Assembly (NCBI GenBank): GCA_015231755.1
Contig: JADGAZ010000012.1
Coordinates: forward strand, 1-64,000
Source: Magnetococcales bacterium
GTDB taxonomy: Bacteria; Pseudomonadota; Magnetococcia; Magnetococcales; Magnetaquicoccaceae
Length of the DNA stretch: 64,000 nucleotides
Reading direction: 5' to 3'
A model generated the notes under the pieces. The model saw nothing but the letters and a program-made list of their open reading frames with translations. It had not been told where the DNA came from and made no database searches. A program made the translations under genes and the position numbers. Positions 48,168-57,887 of the stretch are shown piece by piece (the first letter of the stretch is position 1; each line of letters begins with the position of its first letter).

Positions 48168-48596
48168 ATGAGACTGTGGAGCCTGCATCCAGGTTATCTG
48201 GATTCGGCGGGGCTGGTGGCGGTGTGGCGCGAGGGATTGCTGGCGCAAAAGGTATTGCGCGGCATGACCCGTGGTTATCGTCACCATCCCCAGTTGATCC
48301 GTTTTCGGCAGACCGATGATCCGGTGGGCGCGGTGGTGGCCTATCTGCGGGTGGTGGAACAAGAGGCGGTGCGGCGGGGATACCGTTTCGATCCGACCCG
48401 TCTGGGTCCGGAAGCGTGGTCGGGCACGCTGGAAGAGACCATCGGTCAGCTTGATTTTGAATGGCGCCATCTGTTGGCCAAGGTGGCGATTCGTTCTCCG
48501 GTCCATTACGCCGCAATTGCGGGAATGGGGCGGCCCGATCCCCATCCGTTGTTCACGGTGATCGACGGGGCGAAACGGGGCTGGGAAAAAGGGTGA
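48168..48596 (+). CDS. pyrimidine-dimer DNA glycosylase (T4 endonuclease V-like family)
   Basis: A 142-residue protein starting MRLWSLHPGYLDSAGLVAVW at 48168 with a GGGAG site. This opening, the following WREGLLAQKVLRG (Glu at about 24, the expected catalytic acid) and the HHPQLIRFR segment identify the PF03013-type 'pyrimidine dimer DNA glycosylase' family. Such proteins cut the glycosidic bond at UV dimers. The function is established for the T4 enzyme and inferred for this group. The gene is alone, convergent with GAPDH (12 bases between ends) and divergent from the chemoreceptor. Confidence 0.85.
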   Translation: MRLWSLHPGYLDSAGLVAVWREGLLAQKVLRGMTRGYRHHPQLIRFRQTDDPVGAVVAYLRVVEQEAVRRGYRFDPTRLGPEAWSGTLEETIGQLDFEWRHLLAKVAIRSPVHYAAIAGMGRPDPHPLFTVIDGAKRGWEKG

Positions 48597-48608
48597 GGGG
48601 GGCGGGTC

Positions 48609-49610
48609 TCACAGCTCCATGGTTCGCATGTGGCGGATCAGATCCAGCACCCGGTGGGCGTAGCTCCATTCGTTGTTGTACCAGCTCAACACCTTGACCG
48701 TGCTTTCGATGACCCGGGTGGAGAGGCCATCCACGATCGAGGAACGGGGATCCTCCCGGTAGTCGCTGGAGACCAAAGGATCCGTGGAAAAACCCATGTA
48801 ACGGCTTTGGGAGGCGCGCAACGCCTCGTTGACCGCGTCGGTGTTGGAGGGGCGTTCCACTTCCATCACCATGTCCACCAAAGAGACATTGGCCACGGGA
48901 ACCCGTACCGACAGACCGTCGAAACGTCCGGAAAGCTCCGGAATCACCAGTCCGATGGCCGCGGCGGCCCCGGTGGTGGTGGGAATCAGGGAGGTGGCCG
49001 CGGAACGGGCGCGGCGCAGATCGTTGTGGGGGGCGTCCAGCAGTCGTTGATCGGCGGTATAGGAATGGATGGTGGTGAGCAGACCCCGCCGCACGCCGAA
49101 ATGGTCCAGAATCACCCGTACCACCGGAGCCAGACAGTTGGTGGTACACGAGGCGTTGGAGACCACCCGATCCTGATCCGGATCGTATTCGTCTTCGTTG
49201 ATGCCCATCACCAGCGTCTTGACTTCCCCCTTGGCGGGGGCGGAGATCACCACCCGGCGCGCTCCCCCTTTCAGATGGGCGGAGGCGGCGGCCAGATTGG
49301 CGAACCGTCCGGTGGACTCGATCACGTAGTCCGCCCCGTGACGATGCCAGGGAATGGCGCCGGGTTCGGGTTCGGCCATCAGGGTGGTCTGGCGTCCGTC
49401 CACGGTCAGGGTGGTGCCGGATACGTTCACCTGTCCTTTCCAAGGGCCCATGAAGGAGTCGTACTGGAACAGATGGGTCAGAATCTCCGGTGTGGACAGA
49501 TCGTTGACTGCCACGATCCGCAGATCGTCGAACAGAGGATCGCTCATGGCGGCCCGGAAAATGGCCCGGCCAATGCGACCGAACCCATTGATGCCAATGC
49601 GAATGGTCAT
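48609..49610 (-). CDS. gap: glyceraldehyde-3-phosphate dehydrogenase (type I)
   Basis: A 333-residue glycolytic or Calvin-cycle enzyme. NAD(P)-binding GINGFGRIGRAIFRA (about 7-21), Asp37 in VAVNDLS (favouring NAD), active-site Cys155 in SNASCTTNC, and the closing WYNNEWSYAHR segment are all normal. The start at 49610 follows a GGGGA site. No pgk or tkt gene is adjacent, so it is a stand-alone gap gene. The long open frames on the opposite strand are shadows. Confidence 0.96.
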   Translation of the reverse strand: MTIRIGINGFGRIGRAIFRAAMSDPLFDDLRIVAVNDLSTPEILTHLFQYDSFMGPWKGQVNVSGTTLTVDGRQTTLMAEPEPGAIPWHRHGADYVIESTGRFANLAAASAHLKGGARRVVISAPAKGEVKTLVMGINEDEYDPDQDRVVSNASCTTNCLAPVVRVILDHFGVRRGLLTTIHSYTADQRLLDAPHNDLRRARSAATSLIPTTTGAAAAIGLVIPELSGRFDGLSVRVPVANVSLVDMVMEVERPSNTDAVNEALRASQSRYMGFSTDPLVSSDYREDPRSSIVDGLSTRVIESTVKVLSWYNNEWSYAHRVLDLIRHMRTMEL

Positions 49611-49882
49611 GTATTCGTCCCCTGTGGGGTCTGGATGCTGTGCCCTTGGGAAAAACGCCATCGCCTTTAACTTGGCAAACGCGCGGTTTCACATGTTGCC
49701 AGAGGTGGTATCCGGTGTTCAAGGCGTCATGATCGGGAGACAACACAGAAGAGGAGAGCGGGACTTGGGTGGCATGGGAGACGATTTTCACTTTTGCCGC
49801 GCCGGACGATGGGGTATGCTCGAAGCCGTGGAATTATCGATTCCTAAGATGCCCCTCAACCCCCCTTCGTCGATATCCGGCC

Positions 49883-51073
49883 ATGGAAGAATTTCAACGA
49901 ATCAAAAGACTTCCCCCTTACGTCTTCGCGGCGGTCAATGATCTCAAGTACGCCGCCCGGCAAAGGGGCGAGGATATCATCGACTTCGGCATGGGCAATC
50001 CCGATCAGCCCACCCCCAAGCACATTGTGGATCGTTTGTGCGAGGCGGCCCAGGAGGGCCGCAACCATCGCTATTCGGTCTCCAAGGGGATCCATGGGTT
50101 GAGAAAGGCGATTTGCTCCTATTATCAACGCCGTTTCCAGGTGGAACTGGATCCCAACACCGAAGCCATCGTCACCATCGGATCCAAAGAAGGCATCTCC
50201 CATCTCGCCCTGGCCATGACCAATCCAGGGGATACGGTGCTGGTGCCCAATCCCACCTATCCGATTCACGTCTACGCCTTTGTGCTGGCGGGAGCCGATG
50301 TGCGTCATGTGCCGTTGCTGCCCAATTCCGACTTTTTCGCGGAATTGACCCAGGCGATGCGCACCTCGTGGCCCAAACCCAAGACGCTGGTGATCAACTT
50401 TCCGTCCAATCCGACCGCCCAGGTGGTGGATCTGGACTTTTACTACAAGGTCAACGAGTTCGCCCGGGAACACGATCTGTTCGTCATCTCCGACATCGCC
50501 TATGCGGACATCTGCTACGACGGCTATCAGGCCCCGAGCATGTTGCAGGTTCCGGGGGCCAAGGATCGCTGCATCGAGTTTCACTCCCTGTCCAAAACCT
50601 ACAACATGCCCGGCTGGCGGGTGGGATTCGGCGTGGGGTGTCCCCAATTGGTCTATGCCCTGGCACGCATCAAGTCCTATCTGGACTATGGCATGTTCCA
50701 ACCCATCCAGATCGCCGCTGCCGTGGCCCTGAACGGACCTCAGGAGTGCATCCAGGAACACTGCGAAACCTACCGGATCCGTCGCGATCTGCTGGTGGAC
50801 GGCCTGAGCCGTTCCGGATGGCGGGTGGACAAGCCCAAGGCCTCGATGTTCGTGTGGGCGGAAATTCCCCAGGAGTTCAAACATCTGGGATCTCTGGAGT
50901 TCTCCAAGCTGCTGCTCAAGGAGGCCAAGGTGGCGGTTAGTCCCGGAGTTGGTTTTGGTCAGTACGGGGATGATTATGTGCGTCTCGCCCTGATCGAGAA
51001 CGAACATCGGACCCGGCAGGCGGTGCGGGGCATCCGCCGGTTCATGAATCTCGGTGGCGATATCGCCTCTTGA
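49883..51073 (+). CDS. alaC: PLP aminotransferase, probable alanine transaminase
   Basis: A 396-residue class I/II aminotransferase starting [20 protein letters not shown], the typical opening of the AlaC/YfdZ group. The substrate-binding motif [10 protein letters not shown] (about 35-44), SNPTAQVVD-type segment (Asn), [12 protein letters not shown], and PLP-lysine motif [18 protein letters not shown] are present. It makes alanine from pyruvate and glutamate. AlaC genes are commonly followed by hom, as here: the stop at 51071-51073 lies 20 bases before the hom start. Substrate specificity (alanine, or a related branched or diaminopimelate-type substrate) rests on the gene order. Confidence 0.88.
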   Translation: MEEFQRIKRLPPYVFAAVNDLKYAARQRGEDIIDFGMGNPDQPTPKHIVDRLCEAAQEGRNHRYSVSKGIHGLRKAICSYYQRRFQVELDPNTEAIVTIGSKEGISHLALAMTNPGDTVLVPNPTYPIHVYAFVLAGADVRHVPLLPNSDFFAELTQAMRTSWPKPKTLVINFPSNPTAQVVDLDFYYKVNEFAREHDLFVISDIAYADICYDGYQAPSMLQVPGAKDRCIEFHSLSKTYNMPGWRVGFGVGCPQLVYALARIKSYLDYGMFQPIQIAAAVALNGPQECIQEHCETYRIRRDLLVDGLSRSGWRVDKPKASMFVWAEIPQEFKHLGSLEFSKLLLKEAKVAVSPGVGFGQYGDDYVRLALIENEHRTRQAVRGIRRFMNLGGDIAS

Positions 51074-51093
51074 TGGTCCTGGGAGGATCGACT

Positions 51094-52404
51094 TTGGAAG
51101 CACTGCGCATTGGAATGTTGGGATTCGGCACCGTGGGACGGGGGGTGGCGGATCTGCTGTTGAACCATCAGGAATTGCTTTCCCAACGGGCCGGCATGCC
51201 GTTGCGTCTGGTTCGCATCGCCACCCGCACTCCGGAACGGGATCGGGGATTGTCTTTGGGTGGGGTGGAACTCACCGGAGATGTCAACCGGGTGGTGAAT
51301 GCCCAGGATCTGGATGTGGTGGTGGAGTTGATCGGCGGGTTCATACCGGCCCGGGATCTGGTTCACCGCTCCCTGGAGAGTGGCAAACACGTGATCACCG
51401 CCAATAAGGCCCTGATCGCCGAATACGGTTCGGAACTCTTCGCCTTGGCCCAATCCAAAGGGGTGCAACTGGGTTTCGAGGCCTCGGTCGCCGGGGCGGT
51501 TCCGGTGATCAAGGCGCTGCGGGAGAGTCTGGCGGGCAACCGGGTGGATCTGGTGTATGGCATTCTCAACGGCACCTGCAACTACATCCTGACCGAAATG
51601 CGGGAAAAAGGCTTGCCTTTCGCCCAGGTGCTGGCCGATGCCCAGGACAAGGGCTTTGCCGAGGCGGATCCGTCGTTTGACGTGGATGGCATCGACGCGG
51701 CCCACAAGCTGGCGATTCTGGCGGCCATCGCCTTTGGCACCCACCTGGACTTCGCCCGCATCGTCAAGGAGGGGATCCGCCATGTCTCCGACACCGACAT
51801 CGCCTGGGCCAAGGAGATGGGCTATCGCATCAAGCTGTTGGCCATGGCCCGCCTGAAAGAAGGATTGCTGGAACTGGCGGTGCGTCCGGTCATGGTGCCG
51901 GAAAGCTCCATGGTGGCGGCGGTGGAAGGGGTCTCCAACGCGGTGTTCATGCATGGGGACTACGCGGGCACCACCATGTATCACGGACGGGGCGCGGGGG
52001 AACGTCCCACCGCCAGCGCCGTGGTGGCGGATCTGATGGATCTGGCCCGCGAGCTGCGTTCCGGGGCCATGGGACGGGTACCGGCTTTGTCGGTGCCGGT
52101 TCACCATCTGCGCACGCTGCCGATTCAGACCGCGGCCCAGCGTCATGGCACCTTTTATCTGCGGCTGGCCGTCACCGATCGGCCCGGCGTTCTGGCGGAG
52201 ATCACCGCGATTCTCGCCCGGCACGCCATCTCTTTGGATGCCATTCACCAGAAAGGCCGCTCCCCGGTGGAGGCGGTGCCCCTGGTGATGGTCACCCACG
52301 AAACCACGGAAGAGCGCATCGCCATGGCCCTGGTGGAAATCGAGCAGTTGGACTCGGTGCGGGAATCCCCCCGGGCGATTCGCATCGAATCCGGTCTGGC
52401 CTGA
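51094..52404 (+). CDS. hom: homoserine dehydrogenase
   Basis: A 436-residue NAD(P)-dependent enzyme that reduces aspartate semialdehyde to homoserine for threonine and methionine synthesis. The Rossmann motif GMLGFGTVGRGVADLL is at about 7-22. The catalytic-site segment GILNGTCNYILTEM and GIDAAHKLAILAAIAF are standard, and an ACT domain closes the protein (RPGVLAEITAILARHAIS). The likely start is TTG at 51094, because GGGAGG stands 7 bases upstream and the protein then begins MEALRIGMLG; ATG at 51073 would overlap the alaC stop. It lies between alaC and a phosphoglycerate-mutase-like gene. Confidence 0.94.
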   Translation: MEALRIGMLGFGTVGRGVADLLLNHQELLSQRAGMPLRLVRIATRTPERDRGLSLGGVELTGDVNRVVNAQDLDVVVELIGGFIPARDLVHRSLESGKHVITANKALIAEYGSELFALAQSKGVQLGFEASVAGAVPVIKALRESLAGNRVDLVYGILNGTCNYILTEMREKGLPFAQVLADAQDKGFAEADPSFDVDGIDAAHKLAILAAIAFGTHLDFARIVKEGIRHVSDTDIAWAKEMGYRIKLLAMARLKEGLLELAVRPVMVPESSMVAAVEGVSNAVFMHGDYAGTTMYHGRGAGERPTASAVVADLMDLARELRSGAMGRVPALSVPVHHLRTLPIQTAAQRHGTFYLRLAVTDRPGVLAEITAILARHAISLDAIHQKGRSPVEAVPLVMVTHETTEERIAMALVEIEQLDSVRESPRAIRIESGLA

Positions 52405-52413
52405 CTTCCGTTT

Positions 52414-53544
52414 GTGGCCCTCTCCTCGTTACTGATCCTGATCGAAGGGTTGACCGTGCCGGGAGATCCACCCCTCGGGGTGGGATCTCCCACCCTGGCC
52501 CGGTTGTCCGCGGTCGGCTCCACCGGAACGGTTGTCGCCCCTCAGGGGGTGCGGGGGCTGTCGTGGGATCTGCTGGCCCCGGATCAACCGGGGGGTGGGG
52601 GATTGCCTTTGGGTTATCTCGCCGCCCTTGGGGCGGGCCTCGATCCGGATCCGGATCGTCTGTGGGCCTTGCTGGATTTTATCCATTTGCGTCAGATTCG
52701 GGACCGGTTGATTTTTTCCGCCTCCGGTCGCGCCATGCCGTCGCCTCCGGAGCGGGCCGCGCTGCTCCAGGCCATGGAGGGTGTCCTGGCCGAGGCCGGA
52801 TGGCGGGTCCATCCCGTCTGTGAAACGGCGGATGGTCCCGTTCTGCTCTCCACATCCCATCCCATGGCTGTCCACACCGTCTCTTTGGACGGGCTGGATG
52901 GCGCCTCGTTTCTGGATCATCAGCCCAGTGGACCCGATGGACTCACCCTGCTGGCCCTGCTCACCCACGGGCAGATGATACTCGCCCGCCATCCCCTCAA
53001 CCAGCGGCGCGGTCGGGATCGGGAACCGGCCCTCAACACCCCCTGGATCTGGGGAATCGGCACCGGTCGGGCGTGGCCATCGCCAGCGCATCCTGCGGTC
53101 CCCCATGGACTGTGCGTGAGTTCCCGCCCCGAATGGGCCGGTGTGGCCCGTGGTGCCGGTTTTTCGGTCCAGATTGCCTCCCCGGTGCCGGATGAGGCTT
53201 TTTTCCTGGATTTCTTGACGCGGGTGGAGCAGTCCGAAGCCATGCCCGGAGTGCTGTATCTGCACACCCCGATCCATTGGCTTCGGGCTGGCGGAGTGGA
53301 GCGGCGGTTGGATTGGCTGAAGAGTCTGGATACCCATCTGCTGGTTCCTCTGGCCGCCTTGTTGGCCTCCAGGGGAGCGCGTCTGCTGGTGGTGGGAGAT
53401 GGGGTCGCCGAGGCTCCGCAAGTGGTCTGGGTGCAGGCCCAGGGGCGGAAACTGGTGGCCCGACCCTGGTTTTGGTCACGTCGTGTTTTGGGGCAAGGGA
53501 AGAGCATTGACTGTCATGGATTGCGGAGCAAGTGGTTGACATGA
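52414..53544 (+). CDS. degenerate phosphoglycerate-mutase (ApgM)-like protein, possible homoserine-kinase relative
   Basis: A 376-residue protein, GTG start at 52414 (weak ribosome site). Position after hom and general layout match the alkaline-phosphatase-superfamily proteins annotated as cofactor-independent phosphoglycerate mutase and proposed as alternative homoserine kinases. The sequence is strongly diverged: the N-terminal metal-binding Asp-Gly motif reads IEGLTVPGD, the nucleophile region is not recognisable, and the C-terminal His-rich motif is reduced (DTHLLVPLAALLASRGARLL remains). It may have lost catalysis. It is 9 bases after hom and overlaps recJ by 4 bases (ATGA). An unrelated protein occupying the slot remains possible. 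Confidence 0.55.
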   Translation: MALSSLLILIEGLTVPGDPPLGVGSPTLARLSAVGSTGTVVAPQGVRGLSWDLLAPDQPGGGGLPLGYLAALGAGLDPDPDRLWALLDFIHLRQIRDRLIFSASGRAMPSPPERAALLQAMEGVLAEAGWRVHPVCETADGPVLLSTSHPMAVHTVSLDGLDGASFLDHQPSGPDGLTLLALLTHGQMILARHPLNQRRGRDREPALNTPWIWGIGTGRAWPSPAHPAVPHGLCVSSRPEWAGVARGAGFSVQIASPVPDEAFFLDFLTRVEQSEAMPGVLYLHTPIHWLRAGGVERRLDWLKSLDTHLLVPLAALLASRGARLLVVGDGVAEAPQVVWVQAQGRKLVARPWFWSRRVLGQGKSIDCHGLRSKWLT

Positions 53545-55328
53545 ACGATCACCAGGGGGAGCAGGGTTGTTCGTTCAGCGGCAAGATGTGGCGTTTGCGG
53601 GCATTGACCACGGACCATCACCGTCAATTGGCGCGGGAGTCGGGTCTGCATGGATTGTTCGCCGCCATTCTGGCGGACCGGGGGTTGGAGAGTGTCTTGG
53701 AGGTGGAGCGGTATCTGCGCCCCTTGTTGAGCCATCTGGTGGATCCGATGGGCCTGCGGGATATGGACAAGGCGGTGGCGCGGTTGGTCCGCATGGTGGA
53801 ACAGGGGGAGCCTTGCGCCATTTTTGGTGACTATGACGTGGATGGGGTCACCTCTTGCGCCCTGCTGTACCGCTATTTCGCCGCGTTGGGACAGGCGCCC
53901 CGCATCTACATTCCGGATCGCATGAGCGAGGGTTACGGTCCCAACGAGCCGGCCTTGCGCACCTTGCACGCCGAAGGGATCCAGGTGGTGATCACCGTCG
54001 ATTGCGGCATCACCGCCTTCGAGCCCATGCAGGCGGCGGCCAAAATCGGGTTGGATGTGATCGTGACCGATCACCATCAGGCCCGGGAAATCCTGCCCGA
54101 CGCGGTGGCGGTGATCAATCCCAATCGGCTGGATGATCCGTTTCCCCACAAGGAGTTGGCCGGGGTGGGGGTGGCTTTTTATCTGGTTCTGGCCCTGAAC
54201 CGGGCCTTGCGGGAACGGGGCTGGTTTCAGTCGCCCCGAGTGGAACCGGATCTCAAGAGCGTGCTGGATCTGGTGGCGGTGGGCACCATCGCCGATGTGG
54301 CCAGTCTCACGGGGCTGAATCGTCCTTTGACCGCCGTGGGTTTGCGGGTCGCTTCGGCAGATACCCGGCAGGGGTTGGTGGCCTTGATGGCGGTGGCCCG
54401 GCTGCGCGGCAGCCTGAGCGCCGGCCAAGTGGGGTTTCAGATCGGTCCCCGCATCAACGCCGGGGGGCGTCTGGGTCAGGGGGCGCTGGGGGCGGAGTTG
54501 CTGATCACCGACGACGCGACCCGCGCCGAGGAGATTGCCCAGACCCTGGAGCAGTACAATCACGAGCGTCAGCAGTTGGAAAAAAAGATTCTCCAGGAAT
54601 CCATCGCCCAGGTGGAGTCCCAGGGCTTGGCGGAACGGCGACTCGGGTTGGTGGTGGCGGGTCAGGGGTGGCATCAAGGGGTGGTGGGCATTGTGGCCTC
54701 CCGGCTGGTGGAACGATATCACCGGCCTGTGGTGGTGATGGCCATGGACGCGGACGGGGGCGGCAAGGGATCGGGCCGTTCCATTCCCGGCGTGGATCTG
54801 CTGGCGGCGGTGACCCGGTGCGAGCCGTTGTTGCGGGGATTTGGCGGTCATCGGGCCGCGGCGGGGTTGACCTTGATCCCCGGCGAGCTGGATGCCTTGA
54901 TCGAATGCTTTGACCGGGCCGTGCGGGAGGGGAATCCGCCCGAGCTGTTTCAGCCGGTGTTGCGGGTGGATGGAGAGTGTCCCCTGGGGGATGTGGATCT
55001 GGAGTTGGTGGGGCGTCTGGAGCGGTTGCAGCCCTTTGGCCGGGGCAATCCCGAGCCGGTGTGGGTGGCCCGCAATGTCCGGGTGCTGGATCCCCGGGTG
55101 TTGAACGAGCGGCATGTCCGTTGCCAGTTGGCGGATACCCGGGATGCGGTGGTGGATGCCATTGCGTTCGGGGTGCTGCCTGGACCCTTGGGGCAGGGCA
55201 TGCTGCACGCGACGGCGCGGGTGGATGTGGCCGGAACCCTGTCCATCAACCGCTACAACCATCGGGAACGGGTGCAGTTCATCATCAAGGATGTGCGCCC
55301 CGCCAGTCTGGAGCCTTTGGGGGTGTGA
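53541..55328 (+). CDS. recJ: single-strand-specific DNA exonuclease RecJ
   Basis: A 595-residue 5'-3' exonuclease used in recombination and mismatch repair. The DHH-family motifs are present: DYDVDGVTS (97-105), VDCGITAFE (153-161), TDHHQAREILP (DHH at 177-179), a later GTIADVASLTG motif, and the DHHA1 motif GFGGHRAAAGLTL. The OB-fold end (NPEPVWVARNVRV) closes the protein. The start at 53541 overlaps the preceding stop by 4 bases, so it is part of the alaC-hom-ApgM-like operon. Confidence 0.95.
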   Translation: MNDHQGEQGCSFSGKMWRLRALTTDHHRQLARESGLHGLFAAILADRGLESVLEVERYLRPLLSHLVDPMGLRDMDKAVARLVRMVEQGEPCAIFGDYDVDGVTSCALLYRYFAALGQAPRIYIPDRMSEGYGPNEPALRTLHAEGIQVVITVDCGITAFEPMQAAAKIGLDVIVTDHHQAREILPDAVAVINPNRLDDPFPHKELAGVGVAFYLVLALNRALRERGWFQSPRVEPDLKSVLDLVAVGTIADVASLTGLNRPLTAVGLRVASADTRQGLVALMAVARLRGSLSAGQVGFQIGPRINAGGRLGQGALGAELLITDDATRAEEIAQTLEQYNHERQQLEKKILQESIAQVESQGLAERRLGLVVAGQGWHQGVVGIVASRLVERYHRPVVVMAMDADGGGKGSGRSIPGVDLLAAVTRCEPLLRGFGGHRAAAGLTLIPGELDALIECFDRAVREGNPPELFQPVLRVDGECPLGDVDLELVGRLERLQPFGRGNPEPVWVARNVRVLDPRVLNERHVRCQLADTRDAVVDAIAFGVLPGPLGQGMLHATARVDVAGTLSINRYNHRERVQFIIKDVRPASLEPLGV

Positions 55329-55346
55329 AGACGGTATGAGATCCTG

Positions 55347-55402
55347 TGCCCTCCTCGGTTTTCCCGGCGCCCTGTTTCGGGGCTGGCCGGGAAACGAGGG
55401 CA
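55347..55402. terminator. extended hairpin between recJ and the convergent TPR gene
   Basis: Two paired blocks (TGCCCTC with GAGGGCA; TTCCCGGC with GCCGGGAA) separated by a small internal loop enclose a G+C-rich apical stem. It follows the recJ stop by about 20 bases. There is no long T-run, so termination strength is uncertain. Confidence 0.45.
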
Positions 55403-55405
55403 GGT

Positions 55406-57025
55406 TCAGGCTGCGGCGGTTTGGTTCCAGACTGGAAAGCGTTCCAGAATTTCCGGAGAGTGGCCTCCGCTGATCACGTCGGCCAGGGCGGTCAGCAGCG
55501 CGGATTCCGGGTGGCGATCCTGGATGGCCCGTTGACAGTTGCAGCGCAGATCCCATCCCGGAGAGCGGGTACCGGTCCGGATCAGGCTTTTGACGCGGCC
55601 CAGGGCGGCATCGAAGCGTTTGGGGTCGTGGGCCAGCACATAAAACCACAGCTCAAGAGCCAAGACCGGATTGGTGGCGCCCTGCAAGGTGATCGCTCTG
55701 TCCAGCAGCGGCAGACCTTCGGTGCTGCGCCCTTGACATAACAAAAGTTGTACAAAGTTGGCCAGACGGCTGGCGTTGTTGGGTTCCATTTGCAAGGAAC
55801 GGCGGTACAGATCCTCGGCGGCGGCGTGGTTGTGGCGCAGATCGTTCATGAACAGGGCCAGATTGCCCAGATTGTTGGGATCCGTGGGATCGGCCTTCAG
55901 GGCGCGGTGATAATAGTCTTCGGCCTTGTCCGGGTCGCGGCGGACGTTCTTCAAGAACAAGGCGTAGTTCCCCAGGTGGGCGGAGTGGTTGGGATCCACC
56001 TCCAGGGCTTGGAGAAAGCGTTTTTCGGCGGCGTCGTGATCCTGGCGGACGTTTTTCAGGAACAACGCGTAGTTGCCCAGACAGTTGGCGTCCCGATCAT
56101 CCAGGGTCACGGCCCGTTGGTAGAGGTCTTCCGCCAGATCGTCGTCCCGGCGGGTGTCGTGGAGATACAGCGCGAAATTGCTCAACAAGATGGCGTCGTG
56201 ATCCCCGTTTCCGGTGGCGATGGCGCGACGGTACAGGGTTTCCGCCTGGTCATCGTCGCCACGCACCTCGTGCAGGAACAAGGCGTAGTTGCCCAGATGG
56301 GTGGCACATTCCGGTTCCAGTTCCAGGGCGCGGCGGTAATGGGTTTCGGCGGCGTCGTGGTCCTTGCGGACTTCGTGCAGGAAGATTGCGAAATTGTCGA
56401 GATTGACCCCATGATCGGGATGGATCCGCAAGGCGTGTTGGTAGAGGGTTTCGGCCTGATCCGGATCGTGACGGACTTCGTGCAGGAACAAGGCGAAAGT
56501 GCCCAGCAGATCCGGATTTTCCGGTTCCAAGTCGAGGGCCTGACGAAACAGTCGTTCCGCCAGATCGTAATTCCGGATCACCTTTTCGGCCACGAACCGT
56601 TTGGCCAGCAGTTCGTTGATGGGGGAGGATTCCGGTTGATCCAGGCCCGGCACCCAGCGGATTTGGTCCGAGGCGAGAATGGGACCGAGCTTGTCGAGCA
56701 GTACGGTCATGCCTTGGGCCAGACGGGCGCTGTCGTCGCTGTTGGGATGGGTTCGGTCCGATTCGTGGGCGCAGGGACGGAACTCCAGAGTCGAGATTTC
56801 TTCGCTTTGGGGTTGCCAGGTTTCCAGGGCCTGAGGATCGGAGGGAACACCGGGTCCGGCGATGTGGACCTCGAAGCCGTGGGTGCGCAAAAAGACCCAT
56901 TGGTTCCATTGTTCCGTTTTGTTGCGTGTGGCGTCCCGTCGGGTCAGAAAGGAGGTCAGCCCCTTGAGCAGACCTTTGGGGGGGGCGGAGTGGGGCGCAT
57001 GGGCCGGTTGGAATTGGGTATTCAT
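55406..57025 (-). CDS. TPR-repeat protein
   Basis: A 539-residue cytoplasmic protein beginning MNTQFQPAHAPHSAPPKGLL at 57025. After a unique N-terminal region (about 1-145) come about nine repeats of 35 residues (about 145-440), with consensus G-N-Y-A-L-F-L-x-x-V-R-x-D-x-x-x-A-E-x-x-Y-x-x-A-L. This is TPR with one extra residue per unit compared with the classical 34. A C-terminal tail (about 440-539) has no recognised domain. The repeats are near-identical in DNA as well. It may be a scaffold. It diverges in position from the ParA gene but shares its strand, 94 bases apart, so the two may be linked. No magnetosome-type MamA assignment is made, because the sequence is too different. Confidence 0.8.
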   Translation of the reverse strand: MNTQFQPAHAPHSAPPKGLLKGLTSFLTRRDATRNKTEQWNQWVFLRTHGFEVHIAGPGVPSDPQALETWQPQSEEISTLEFRPCAHESDRTHPNSDDSARLAQGMTVLLDKLGPILASDQIRWVPGLDQPESSPINELLAKRFVAEKVIRNYDLAERLFRQALDLEPENPDLLGTFALFLHEVRHDPDQAETLYQHALRIHPDHGVNLDNFAIFLHEVRKDHDAAETHYRRALELEPECATHLGNYALFLHEVRGDDDQAETLYRRAIATGNGDHDAILLSNFALYLHDTRRDDDLAEDLYQRAVTLDDRDANCLGNYALFLKNVRQDHDAAEKRFLQALEVDPNHSAHLGNYALFLKNVRRDPDKAEDYYHRALKADPTDPNNLGNLALFMNDLRHNHAAAEDLYRRSLQMEPNNASRLANFVQLLLCQGRSTEGLPLLDRAITLQGATNPVLALELWFYVLAHDPKRFDAALGRVKSLIRTGTRSPGWDLRCNCQRAIQDRHPESALLTALADVISGGHSPEILERFPVWNQTAAA

Positions 57026-57119
57026 GGCTTCAAGACCCTTTGGAAGTGCCACGCGATCAACACGAACGCTGCGGTGTTTGATGAAACCGGATTGGCCTTA
57101 TTTTTCGATTTATTTTCAG

Positions 57120-57887
57120 TTATTTGGCGGACGTTTGAGGCCGACGCACATCCCGTTGTTTGATTTCGTTCCACAGATTGCGATAGGCGGCGGCTTCCTG
57201 GCTTTCCCGGGCATAGGAGAAGATCGGAGAACGTTTCACCCCCATGGCCTCGATGATGTTGGATTCGGGAATGATGGATTGCAGGAAGATCGGATGTTTG
57301 CCGAAGACGTTGCGGGTCACCACCCGGTGGATCGGTTTGTGGTCGTTGATCATGTTGAAGAAGGGCATGACCTGGAGCCGGTTGGCGCGGCGCTTGACCA
57401 GGAACTGGACCAGACTGTTGTAGGCCCGCAGCGAAAGCGGCGTGGGGATGAGGGGGACCAGCAGCACATCCGACATGTGAAAGACATTCTCCGCCACCAC
57501 ACCGATACCCGGGGGGCAGTCCACGAAGACGTGATCGAAATGTTTTTGCAGAGGTTTCAGGATTCGTTGCAGGGCCACCAGGGGTTTGGACTGCTGATCG
57601 ATCTGGGATTCCATGTGACGGTAGGTGATGTCGGCGGGCAGCAGGTCCAGATTGGGGAATCCGGTCATGCGCAACGCGGACTGGGGATCCGGATGTCCAC
57701 CGAGAAGCTCTTTGGAACCGCCCTTGATGACCGGTTTGACGCACAGATAATAGCTGGTGCTGCCCTGGGGATCGAGATCCCAGATCAGGGTTCTGGCCCC
57801 TTCCGAAGCGGAAAGATAGGCGAGATTGACGGCTGTGGTGGTTTTTCCGACGCCGCCTTTGATGTTATACAAAGAAAAAATTTTCAT
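57120..57887 (-). CDS. ParA-family ATPase
   Basis: A 255-residue cytoplasmic P-loop ATPase starting MKIFSLYNIKGGVGKTTTAV, with the deviant Walker A KGGVGKTT at 10-17. Further motifs are IWDLDPQGSTS (about 35-45), VFVDCPPGIG (about 120-129) and VLLVPLIPTPLSL. It belongs to the ParA/MinD/Soj group that positions DNA or protein complexes. No ParB gene and no parS-like cluster are visible nearby, so it is probably an orphan that positions a protein array, like those working with chemoreceptors or carboxysomes. It precedes the TPR gene on the same strand. Confidence 0.85.
   Translation of the reverse strand: MKIFSLYNIKGGVGKTTTAVNLAYLSASEGARTLIWDLDPQGSTSYYLCVKPVIKGGSKELLGGHPDPQSALRMTGFPNLDLLPADITYRHMESQIDQQSKPLVALQRILKPLQKHFDHVFVDCPPGIGVVAENVFHMSDVLLVPLIPTPLSLRAYNSLVQFLVKRRANRLQVMPFFNMINDHKPIHRVVTRNVFGKHPIFLQSIIPESNIIEAMGVKRSPIFSYARESQEAAAYRNLWNEIKQRDVRRPQTSAK

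Noticed and set aside
55406-57025. CRISPR-like regular repeats
   Set aside because: The regular repeats are inside a TPR coding frame with a period of 35 codons, not short repeats with unique spacers.
57120-57887. Chromosome or plasmid partition locus
   Set aside because: The ParA gene has no ParB gene or clustered parS-like sites nearby.
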